Shown here piece by piece: positions 32,802-43,423 of a stretch of 64,000 nucleotides of DNA; within the stretch, counting starts at the first letter, position 1; every line of letters starts with the position of its first letter. Under the pieces are notes generated by a model. The model did no database searches. It saw only the letters and a list, made by a program, of their open reading frames with translations, and was not told where the DNA came from. Origin of the DNA: Eurosta solidaginis (taxonomy: Eukaryota; Arthropoda; Insecta; Diptera; Tephritidae); assembly GCF_040869045.1 (NCBI RefSeq), contig NC_090320.1:150124941-150188940 (forward strand), given 5' to 3'. The position numbers were made by a program, and so were the translations under genes.

Positions 32802-33984
32802 CGCTACAATCGGAGTTACAAAATCTCCACACATAAAAAAAAACTTCTAACCAAAACTAATCAACTTCAACAAAACTCATAGTGGAAACAAAAACACCTT
32901 TTTTGATCCAGCCTAATGTTACATATGTACATATGCATGCTTGCGCACATGGGTGGTATGGTTTACATTTACAAAGGCAACAATATTTTGCTACAATTGA
33001 TGAACACATTTTATTATTAAATGTTCAATTTTTAATGCGTTTTTACACACTCACTACAAAGTGAAGTTATATCTGGGTAGTCTCCACCGAAAACATGTGC
33101 ACAAACATGTACATAATGACTATATGCATTGGAGTGCATGGAATCATGAAAGAAAAATTTTCGGGTCTGCTTAGGCAATCAAAAAAAAAAAAAAAAAAAA
33201 ATTGTGGGTTCGCAAACCACATATTCAATCATGAAATTTCCCTCAAATAAATATTTCCTTTGTTCTTTTTGCCTAATGCATTATATATAAGGGTGCTCAC
33301 ATAAACATAATTTTTCATTTTTGTTGCGAAGAAACGAAAAAAAGGATAGTACAATGGCAAAGGCAACGTTACTTAAATTAAACAAAATCGCTGCCAATTC
33401 CATTGCATACACCCGTTTTTATCGAAATAAGAACAAAAACAAAAATAAAATAAGTAAAAAAAAAAAAATTACGGAAATAAAAATTTTTCAATTAAGGACA
33501 CCCTAATATAATGCACGGCACATAGCACAATTCCTTTTTACTTTTCGAAGTAAAAAGTTTAAATACTAAACAAAAAACAAAGAACAAAAAATTTTCTAAC
33601 AAAAAAAAAACAGAGGAGAAATTTCGAATTGCTCGGTTCACCCTAATGCAACATATTGCAATTAAGTTTTTGCTTTTCGAAGCAAAAACCATCACAAAAA
33701 ACAAAATTACCCGCGCTACGTTTTGTTTTTTTTTTGTTTTTCATTTTCATTAATTAATCCGGAACTGAAGTTATTGAAACATGCAATATATCGATATTGC
33801 AAACAATCGATTCACTACCCTGCAAAAACGCTCGCGTCAATCCACGTCATTTGACTAGTCATTTTACAGCCACAGGTTATTTTCATAGTCACATTTGCAT
33901 GGGCGTGGGTAAGTTTTGTGACCAAATTTTTTGTAGGGTAATACGGTAGCATAAGGGTGTTGACACATGATCAATTATCCGTAA
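32802..33984. other. BEL 3' non-coding region with small inserted repeats
   Basis: No gene. Contains a run of 22 A's (33181-33202), a stretch with short GGGTG and CACCC ends (about 33290-33505) that may be a small element, A- and T-rich homopolymers, and a 121-bp palindromic mini-element (33818-33938). Confidence 0.5.
33818..33938. mobile_element. 121-bp mini-element with short terminal repeats
   Basis: The ends are CCCTGCAAAAA and the complement of CCCTACAAAAA, with TA on each side (33816-33817 and 33939-33940). No coding capacity. It may be a MITE, but the family is unknown. Confidence 0.4.
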
Positions 33985-36609
33985 CCTCCTGCGTACTTTT
34001 GTCCTACACATAGTACATTGAATTTAAAAAAATCTAGAGCGTTTTTTAAAACTGGCATCATTGAAATATTATTATTATGATACGCATTGGCATCTTAGTT
34101 TATGGAAAAAAATCCAAACGTCAAATATTATTTACAGTTATTATAAATATGGAGTGCATAAAAGAACGTGATAATAAGCGTCAGCGCAGAGGTAAGTTAA
34201 TTTGTATTTATCTAGTGGATTATTTCGAAAATCAGTGCAAATCAGTGATAATTTATTTACTTGTTTAAACTATTATTTCATTGAAATACCAAATAGTGTA
34301 CTTATAATACTGAAATGCATTTCGATGTCCTTTGCAAAGTACAACAGTATTTAATTTAAGTTAATGGATATGAGTGCTCATGTACTCTATGAAGTACATC
34401 AAACTTTTTTTCTATTCCTTTGCAGCTATAACTGAGGATGAGATAATTGCAGCGTTGGAAAACTCGGATTTTGATTTTTCTAGTGACGACGAAGATAATG
34501 ACCCTGATTTTGTGCCTGGAGAATTGGGACAAGAAACCAGAAACCGCATTGAAATTGATACCGATAGTTTGGATGAAAATGAGGAGACTGTGCACACTCC
34601 ACTGGCTTCTCCGAGAGAATTGCATGATTTACCGTCATCGTCTGTTTTAATACGTAAAAGAAAACGTACATTGCAAAGACCATATGGCCGAAGACGGAGT
34701 TCATTATCTAGCCGGCGGATAAGTATCGAACAAAATGATCCTGGCATTCAGCGCACTTGGGTTGAAAACACACTGGAATCAGGAACTAATAGCCTAATGA
34801 AACCTGCTTACCTTGAGAAAAATACTGAAGAATGGGAATGGTGCCAGTTCTATGACCAATATATAGATGACAACATTCTTGCTGATATGGTAAACTGCAC
34901 TAATAGAACACATATTTTAGAAACTGGAAAATCTATGGGGCTTACTGTAAGTGAACTGAAGGTCTATATTGGTATTACCATGGTCATGTCCGCTTTACAA
35001 TATCATCAAATTTCAATATATTGGTCCAACAAGTGGAAAGTTCCTATAATAGCAACGGCAATGTCACGCAACAGATTTTTTTCATACGTCTGAGATTGAA
35101 ATGCGTTTACGACTTTGAAGTAACACCGGAGCAAAAATTGCAGAAAATCTGGAAAGTTCAGCCATTATTTGATCGCATTTTGGCTGGATGTCATGAACAG
35201 AATCGTCCACAAGAAATGAGTATTGATGAAATGATTATACCTTTCACAGGGAAATGTCCCATTCGACAATACTGTCCCAACAAACCAAACCCTGTGGGGC
35301 TTAAAGTTTTCGTCTTAGCAACACCAAAAGGCATTGTTTGCGACATGACTATTTATCAGGGGGATACTACATTTCCAAATTTGGTAAGCAACGGATTTAA
35401 TTTGGGAGAAGCAGCTATTATTGATCTTACAAAAACACTGGTGCCAGGACATTCACTGTTTTTCGACCGTTTCTTTACCACTGCAAAGCTGTGTGACGAA
35501 TTACTGAAGCTTGGATTCCATTGCACAGGCACTATTATGAAAAATAGAGTTCCGAAAGATTATGTACTGACTGAAGAAAAGTTGTTCAAGAAGAAAGAAA
35601 GAGGAAGTAGTGAGGTAAAGATAAGACAAGATCAAAAACTCGCCATAACGATGTGGCTTGATAATAAACCAGTCTTGATGATGTCAACATGTTATTACGG
35701 CCAGTACCATGACGAATGTAAGAGATGGTCTAAGAAGGATAAGCAATATGTAACAGTAAAAAGGCCTGATGTTATCAAAAAGTATAACGAAAATATGGGA
35801 GGTGTGGATCTCGCTGATAGAATGCTTTCGGTTTGCCCATCGCGTAACCGTACAAGGAAGTGGACCATCCATGTAATCTCTCATTTGTTTGATTTATGCG
35901 TGGTAAATGCTTGGCTGCAGTATAGGCAAAATGAAGTGGAGAAGGGAGTACCAAAAAGAAACATTATACAGATGCGAGAATACAAAATGAATTTGGGCAC
36001 AAAACTCATCTCTGAAAATGAGGAAGAAGACGACACTGAAGCTGAAATGAGTTACGATGAACTTGAACCGCAGCATAAGAAGCGCAAAGTCTTAATAAAG
36101 CCAGTGCCTACTAAAGCAACTCGTACTAAAGGGGTTGCGCATCTGCCAGAATATGGCCCAAAGCAAAGCCGCTGCAGAAAAACTGGATGTGAAAAAAAAC
36201 AACAGTATTTTGCAAAAAATTTGAAATTTATCTCTGCTTCACTCCGGATCGAAATTGCTTTTCAAAGTTTCATGAAAATTGTTAAGTGAAAAATGATATA
36301 TTTTTATACTTTTCTCATTATTATATTACAACTATTGAATTAATGTAAAGTTTTTGTTATGTTTTAGTAAAGAAAACTAATTATTTTTTTGTTTATTTAA
36401 AAAACTACAATAAAACTAAAGTTAATGAATTGAAAAGTGGTGTATTGATTCAATTCCCATGTCCTTTATATAGGACATAGCGAAAACCCACTTTTACCGT
36501 TATATTAATTTTTTTTATTATTATTTCCATAATAAGTAATCTTCAAGAAGTGCAGAAGTAAAATTTTGTGAAGAAATTCCAAAAAGTTTAGGTTTTGTAC
36601 GCAGGAGGG
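33985..36609 (+). mobile_element. piggyBac-family transposon
   Basis: The left end CCTCCTGCGTAC (from 33985) and its complement at 36597-36608 form short inverted repeats. Flanking GTAA and TTAC (in inward sense) are near-TTAA. The body holds a piggyBac transposase gene with one intron. It lies inside the BEL 3' region. Confidence 0.75.
34149..36289 (+). pseudogene. piggyBac transposase (DDE_Tnp_1_7)
   Basis: A short first exon (34149-34191, MECIKERDNKRQRR) joins in frame across a 234-base intron (34192-34425, GTAAGT to TTTGCAG) to exon 2 (ITEDEIIAALENSDFDF). An acidic N-terminal region leads to the transposase domain: SMGLTVSELKVYIGITMVMS, then a frameshift near 35085 and TPEQKLQKIWKVQPLFDRI. 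The three catalytic Asp blocks are visible as MSIDEMIIPFTGKC, SLFFDRFFTTAKL and NMGGVDLADRML. The C-terminal Cys-rich domain begins SRCRKTGCEKK, but a second frameshift near 36208 displaces its remaining cysteines into the next frame. piggyBac enzymes perform seamless cut-and-paste at TTAA. Two frameshifts suggest a recently inactivated copy. Confidence 0.85.
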
Positions 36610-37616
36610 TAAGGCTACATGCTTCACATATGGAAAAGCATGACGTAGACATTTACATTTTTGAGAAACGAGTTAGTAATCAAAAATAAATGCTATAAAT
36701 GCTTGGAAATATATAAATTAGATATTGTTTGAGAAAATCTTTCCTGTTAATGTTTGGGTTGGCGTTGTTTCTGTCTTGGGGGTCCGAGGGTATCATTTGC
36801 AAAACAAATGAATATAAGTTATACTACATTACAATACAGCCATCGCGTATTTATATATCGCATACTGTACCCTGCTTCCACCAACAACCCCTTATAAGGT
36901 GAAGTTCACATTTACCTTATCAGAATTGCTCGCCAACCGAAATACGCTCGCTACGTCGACAAATCGAAGAGGAAAGCGACACCCTCTCCATTAACGCATT
37001 GGAGGTCGAAGCAGAGTCCTCTGCAGCAGAAACCTCTGCTTTCCGTCCGGAGACCTCAGGTGGAGTAGAATCATCTGCATTCCACCCACCTTCTACGATC
37101 GGAAATGAAAACTTTCCAACTGCGCCCTTTTCGTCCTCTACTTCTACATGAGGTGATCGCAAGCGGATTGGAAATGCAAACTTTCCAACCGCCCAAAAAT
37201 AGCTACAATGGAAGAGGCAAGAAGAATCGACGCAAGCAGCAAGCGCATCATAGTCGCGCCGCAAGGAGAGTGGAATCGCCTGCATTCCACCTCCATCCAA
37301 TGAGTGCCTTGATGAATTGTAAATACCTTTCTTATACGACATATTTTTTTTTGCAAAAAAAAAATTATTTTGAATACTGCTTATGCATATCCATAAGCAA
37401 TGACACATTTTTAATACATACATACATGAAATAAAAATGAATGTGCCACTGAGATTGAACCATGTACATCTATTATTTATTTGCTTCAATTTTAGACTTT
37501 AGGTAATTCAAACGGAACCTGAGCTGAAAATAGTTTTAAGCTTAATTTAAACAAATTCTGCGAACCAGCGGCGGAATATGTCCAAATAGATCTTGCGTAT
37601 CGCAAGGGGGCCGGCA
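36610..37616 (+). other. BEL 3' region with an unassigned coding-like block
   Basis: Bases 36910-37330 have a biased composition. In plus sense they follow an acceptor-like TTACCTTATCAG and encode a low-complexity acidic stretch (SINALEVEAESSAAETSAF) with two IGNxNFPTA-type motifs, interrupted by stops. I cannot identify a family. The region closes with CGCAAGGGGGCCGGCA (37601-37616), a likely polypurine tract directly before the LTR. Confidence 0.45.
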
Positions 37617-38006
37617 TGTTTAGGCCAACAGCCCAAACTCAAAACATAAAAGGTCGCCCTCGCACTTTTTCTTATATTGGTTAACTGTGCCAGTCAAACT
37701 GTTTATGTTAACCATACAAATGTACATCGCTGGAATAAATAAACAGTTTGACTGGTAAGCGTTTGACCTGTTATACATTTTTTTACTTCACTTGTTTTCA
37801 CACATCAAGGAGAAAGGACATATCCCGCCGCAGTTCCAGCTTCACCAACTAAAAGGTAATCTAAAATTGTAAATATATTAATTTTGTGCACAATCTTTAT
37901 GTTAAATAAAGATATTATATTAATTAAATTCTAATACCAAACTTTTCTTCTTTTTTGCACTATATCTTGACCGGCACCATCCCTGAGCTGTGGCCCGGCC
38001 AAGAGA
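37617..38006 (+). repeat. BEL 3' LTR
   Basis: This is the direct repeat of 26118-26508 and starts TGTTTAGGCCAACAG. GCGCT at 38007-38011 repeats the bases before the 5' LTR. Confidence 0.9.
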
Positions 38007-38011
38007 GCGCT

Positions 38012-38267
38012 GGTGCATTATTTCGGTCAATATTTTAGATTTCTCGAAATCAAAACCCGACATTCCGCAAATTTCAACTGGTTCTTTTCAAATGGTCGCT
38101 TCCTTACTGAAAATTTAAAATATCTCTTCATTACACAACTGTCCCAACAAACAACGGTTCGGCGCAAGGTGTTCAATCTTCTTTCACGACGAGAAATCAC
38201 TTATTGGGAAAACGAATATACAGAATCGTTGCCATTCAACTTGCAAATTTACGACTACCAAATCTGA
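38012..38267 (+). pseudogene. Unidentified frame, right part, split by BEL
   Basis: The frame reads VHYFGQYFRFLEIKTRHSA, FSNGRFLTENLKYLFI and REITYWENEYTESLPF, ending at a TGA near 38267. It continues the frame that ends at 26117. Together they would give about 107 residues. No family recognised; it may come from an older element or a host exon. Confidence 0.45.
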
Positions 38268-39054
38268 TAGCTATAAGATTTACATATACAATGTTTCTTC
38301 GAAATACGGATCAAGTCAACATTAGAATCATTCGCCACCTATTTTCGAATCAATATCGCTACAACTATTTGGTAACATAACTCATGGATCCATCGAGTTC
38401 AACGAATATATTCACCACTGTTCCGAAAATTGTTGTTCCTACACACTTACTAACTTTTTAACTCTGATGCCTTAAGAATAAAAAAATTAAAAAAAAGTAA
38501 TGAAGAAATGTATTTATGATGTGTTGTACTAATTCATCTGCATCTGATCGAGTTTTCTTAAACAAGAGTATGAGCAATGAACATGGCTGCCATTTTGGCA
38601 ATAGGGATTTTTCAGATACAATGGAAAGAGATACACTACAACACAACATATCTGTCACATCGTACTTTCGGTGCATATTGACATTAGGTCTTTTTGTTAT
38701 GAACTATGGAGAATCAACACGTGTTTCAATATTTATGTAGTTTTCGATTCATATTGGGAATTCTTTCTGTAAGTATGTCGTATCGTTGAACAAAAACATA
38801 GTAGAAAATTGTGGCAATGATGTATCATGTTCGTTCATTTTACAGAATACTTTTAGTGATTTCAACTGTATCTAATCGTGTGCACGTATTTTATTGTGTT
38901 TTTCATCAAATTTTTTTGCACGGCTTGTATTTTCGTTTTGTCTTTTGGACATATACGTGTGGGTGTATTTCGACCGCGCATGTTTTGTTTGCACATGTAC
39001 TTTTCTTAAATTAAATTTCTTGCGTTGAACATGGAGTTTTAGTGAATTTTTTTC
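38268..39054. other. Spacer upstream of Helitron, no gene seen
   Basis: AT-rich with short unsupported frames. The Helitron 5' end (TC start) must lie here or just beyond, but I could not fix it. Confidence 0.4.
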
Positions 39055-42000
39055 CTTTATCTTGAAGAAAACGCCTCGAGCCAGACGTCAAAATATCGAT
39101 CGACGTACGCGTAGTGCTAGCAGAATGTTACTTCAAAGAAGAGCGCAAAGTATTGATGACCTGTCACAACAAAATGAATGACGTGAACGATATGCAAGAA
39201 ATAGATCTGCAGAACCATAGCGGCAAAGAAATCTAGCACGACCAAGGCAAATACGACGTCGTGTTCTAGAAAATATGTATCGTGCTGCTTTTAATTACGA
39301 TCCACAAATTGAATACAGTATGCATGGATATATTGGATTAATGAGTGCGGAGCACTGTGAAGCAGCTAATTTTCTGGGTGAAACGGCTGGCATGTGTTGT
39401 GCTAATGGCAAAGTGAAATTACCGGCATTTAAAACTCCACCTGATCCATTGCACTCATTGATTTTTGAAGGATCACCAATGTGGAAGCATTTTATGAATC
39501 ATATACACGAATACAATTCAACATTTCAAATGACTTCTTTTGGTGCTACAAAAATTTTAAGAGACAATTTTATGCCAAAATTTAAGGTGATTACTTCATG
39601 TGGAATACCTAATTATTCTATGGATCTAAGTAACAGTTTCTACAATATTTTTAAGGATTCTGATCCAACATCAAATCACGTTGCATACACATTACAGATT
39701 CAACGTCAGATTTATCATCGAGCGGGTGCATTGTTACCGTTTCCTGACGCTAACCATCAATTTATGCAAATATATTTTATCGGAGATGAAAATCGTGAGT
39801 TGGATGAACGTTGCACAATTGGCTCACGTACAAACGAGCTATTATTTGCGATCTCCAAAGATTTTTTCATCAGAACAATGAATTGGTGAAATTGTTCCAA
39901 ACCGCTCTCGATCGTATGCCATCTGATAATCACAAAATCATAATCTGAGCGGATAAAACGCCTTTTGGTGATCATGCCAGAAGATTTAATGTACCGGCGA
40001 TTGATGAAGTGGCAATTGTAATTGTTGGCGATCAGTTTCAATCCCGCGATATTGTACTTAATCGTAGAAATGAACAATTACAGCGTGTTTCGGAGCATCA
40101 TCGCAGTTGCGACGCATTACAATATCCAATTCTACATTGGAAAGGTGATGTTGGTTATCACATTAATATACAAATGATAGATCCAAGAACCGGTAAATAA
40201 TATACTAATTATATTAATCAGATATTAAATAAAAACTAAAATTTAAAATCGAATAAACATATTTTTTACAGGTCGAGATGTTCAAAAGAAAGTTAGTGCG
40301 ATGAATTATTTTCTTATCGATTGATGATTCGTGCACAAGAACAAAACTACATTATCAGATGTGGTAAATTTTTTCACCAATACATGGTAGACATGTATGC
40401 AAAAATTGAAACTGAACGTCTCAATTTCATCCGATTCAATCAAGCCAAATTGCGATCTGAAGAGTACATACATTTGCAAGCTGCAATAGCGAATGATGCA
40501 AATGTGAATGATGTCGGACGTCTGACGATATTACCAGCTTGTTATATTGGTAGTCCACGCCACATGCACGGATATGCACAAGATGCTATGTCATATGTTC
40601 GAAAATACGGCCGACCAGATCTTTTCATCACTTTTACGTGTAATCCGATGTGGAACGATATAAAAAATAATTTGTTAGACGGTCAGTCACCAATAGATCG
40701 ACACGATGTTACAGCACGTGTATTCCGGAAAAAAATGAAGGCACTGATGGATTTAATTGTGAAATTAAGCGTGTTTGGAAAGATATATTGTTGGATGTAC
40801 TCGATTGAATGGCAAAAAAGAAGTTTGCCACACGCACACATATCGATATGGCTGGTACGTAAAATAACACCGGACGAGATTGATAGCGTCATGTCAGCCG
40901 AAATACCAGATCAAACCATCGATCCATAATTATTTGAAGTGGTAACAAAAAACATTATTCACGGTCCATGCGGTGAAATAAATATGAATTCACCATGTAT
41001 GATCGATGGGAAATATTCAAAGCGGTATCCGAGAGCATTAATTTCTGATACCATAACAGGCAATGACGGATATCCATTGTATCGTTGGGTCGTGCAATAT
41101 TCACCGATACTGTCAAAAGTTTTTCAGGCTCACATAAATGTTGAGTACTGTAACTCAGTAAAGTCTATCAAATACGTTTGTAAATATGTGAATAAAGGAA
41201 GTGATATGGCTGTTTTTAGAGTAGATGGTGAAAATAGAAATCACTCAATATCAAATGGGGCGATACATAAGCAGTAATGAAGCAGTTTGGCGTATCTTTT
41301 CGTTTCCGTTGCACGAAATACATCCTGTTGTTTTCCATTTGGCAGTTCATCTGGAGAATGGTCAACGAGTTTATTTCACTACTGAGAATGTACAGCAGAG
41401 AGCAGCACAACCACCAGCAACTAATTTAACTGTTTTTTTTAATTGTGTGAAATCGGCACATTCGCCAGGAGTTTGATATATGTTGATATACCGCAATATT
41501 TCACCTGGAATGCATCATCGAAAAAATTTCAACGGCGTAAACAAGGAACATCAGTTGATGGTCATCCAGGTATTTTCCAAACAGATGCCTTGGGCAGGAT
41601 GTATACGGTACATCCCAACAATGCTGAATGTTTCTATTTGTGAATGTTGTTGGTAAACGTTCGACGACCAAAATCATTTCAGGATTTAAGAACAGTTCAC
41701 GGTCATTTTTGTCAGACATATCGCGAAGCATGTCAGCTCTTGCATTTCTTAGAAGATGACACTCATTGGGACGCAACACTTCATGATGCATCGATTTCAT
41801 CGCATCCACAGCAAATACGGATGCTTTTTTCGATTATAATATCAACATGCATGCCATCGAATCCAATTGAATTGTGGAATAAATATAAAGATTACATGAC
41901 TGAAGATATTTTAATTCGGATGCGTCGTAGAGCAATGGATCCTGATTTGCTGATTACATTGGAAATGTACAATGAAGCTTTGATAATAATTGAAGATATG

Positions 42001-43199
42001 TGTCTCGCGATTGCCAATAAAGCATTGCGGCAGTTAGCTTTGATTTCACGAAATCGTCCAATGCATGATTTATTTTGTGTATTTGATCGAGACGATTTAC
42101 GTACATTTGTTCAATCCATCATCACCAAATTGAACAATCAACAAAAGAATATATATGACAAAATCACGCAAGCTGTTTCTGATAACACTGGTGGATTGTA
42201 TTTTTTGAATGCACCTGGCGGCACCTGAAAAACATTTGAAAATTGCTTTGGCACTCGCTTCTTCTGGAATTGCTGCAACTTTATTGGATGGAGGACGAAG
42301 AGCTCATTCAGCTTTAAAATTGCCATTGAATATACAGGTGGTTGAAACTCCAACCTGTAACATATCCAAAAATTCAGCGATGGCAAAAGTTTTTGTCAGG
42401 TGACTTTCGACAATCATTGCCCGTTATTCCACGATCAACACCGGCAGATGAGATCAATGTATGTTTGAAGTCTTCCCTTTTGTGGCGATACGTGAAAAAA
42501 TTAACATTACACACAAACATGCTTGTTCAGTTGGACAAAGATCAGTCTGCAGAGCAGTTCTCGAAGCAATTGTTAGAGATCGGAAATGGCAAAATTCCAA
42601 TCGACAAAACAAATGGTTTGATTACATTGCCAAACAATTTTTGTACAATTATCCAATCAAAAGAAGAATTAATTGAACGAGTGTTTCCAAATATTGTTCA
42701 AAGTTAGATGAATCACGATTGGTTGAGAGAACGCGCAATACTGGTACCAAAAAATGTACATGTCAATGAAATCAATCATCACATTCTGAAAAAAATGCCA
42801 GGTATGGTGACAACATACAAGTCAGTGGAAGGAGCAATGAATCAAGATAACGCATTGAATTAACCAGTTGATGACGAATTTAATTGAAGCAACAATGCTA
42901 ACCGGCAAAGCGAAAGGCGAAATTGTGCTTATACCGCGAATCCCACTGATACCAAACCAACAGACATGCCATTTGAATTCGAGCGTTTGAAATTTCCAGT
43001 GCGCCTGTCATTTGCTATGTCAGTCAACAAGGCGCAAGGACAAACGCTTCGAGTATGCGGATTGAATTTGGAGGAACCGTGCTTTTCGCACGGACAGCTA
43101 TACGTTGTCTGTTCCAGAGTAGGCAGTCCAAATTGTTTGTTTATTCATATCCCAGATGGAAAAACGAAATATGCTGTGTATCCAAATGTTTTGGATTAA
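39055..43199 (+). pseudogene. Helitron Rep/helicase protein
   Basis: The N-terminal part has NIDRRTRSASRMLLQRRA, ETAGMCCANGKVKLPAF and STFQMTSFGATKIL (39085-39545). The Rep domain (40321-40929) has ILPACYIGSPRHMHGYAQDA, DLFITFTCNPMWNDIKNNLL and the two-His motif LPHAHISIWL (near 40830). The linker continues NIIHGPCGEINMNSPCM. The helicase starts NQQKNIYDKITQAVSDNTGG and its Walker A reads NAPGGT-stop-KTF, a TGA at 42226-42228 replacing Gly. DFRQSLPVIPRSTPADEIN and FAMSVNKAQGQTLRVCGLNL follow, ending YAVYPNVLD at 43199. Rep nicks and joins DNA; the helicase unwinds. An intron-like gap may lie at about 40196-40272. Many stops and frame changes show an inactive copy. Confidence 0.85.
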
Positions 43200-43291
43200 G
43201 AACTGAAATAAAGATAAAAACAATTCTATGATATTTTATTCTTTTTGCAATATTTCTATTGGTGTAGCGAAGCACACCGGGGTCCCGCTAT
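39055..43291 (+). mobile_element. Helitron (rolling-circle transposon), decayed
   Basis: Plus-strand coding pieces give the Helitron N-terminal region, HUH Rep and PIF1-type helicase in order. A possible 3' end is the hairpin GGTGTAGCGAAGCACACC (43261-43278), followed 8-10 bases later by CGCTAT near 43287-43291, close to the CTRR terminus rule. Directly after it the 3' UTR of the I-like LINE appears. The 5' end is not resolved. Confidence 0.75.
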
Positions 43292-43295
43292 TACT

Positions 43296-43423
43296 TTTAT
43301 AAAGGGATGAGGGCAGTATTAAACAATGGACATACTGAACATGGTTAAAATAGGAACACGTTTAAAATATGAACATGTTCAATTATGAGTAATGTGATAT
43401 AAAATAATAGTTAATATATCTAT
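43296..43423 (+). repeat. I-like LINE 3' UTR fragment
   Basis: This matches 8936-9047 (AAGGGATGAGGGCAGTATTA and following) apart from an extra piece of about 17 bases near 43350. It lies directly after the Helitron 3' end, so the Helitron may have inserted in an older LINE tail. Confidence 0.7.

Larger units (their letters stand above)
26118..38006 (+). mobile_element. BEL/Pao LTR retrotransposon with nested piggyBac
   Basis: Two direct repeats of 391 and 390 bp bound the element. A five-base duplication GCGCT lies at 26113-26117 and 38007-38011. Gag, protease, reverse transcriptase, RNase H and integrase pieces of the BEL/Pao type follow in order between 27581 and 32801. A piggyBac element sits at 33985-36609. 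The two LTRs differ at only a few sites apart from their starts, so the insertion is moderately recent, yet the reading frames hold several stops. Confidence 0.9.

Noticed and set aside
38516..38740. Short plus frame with SDRVFLNKSMSNEHG
   Set aside because: No recognised motif or splice context; kept as spacer.
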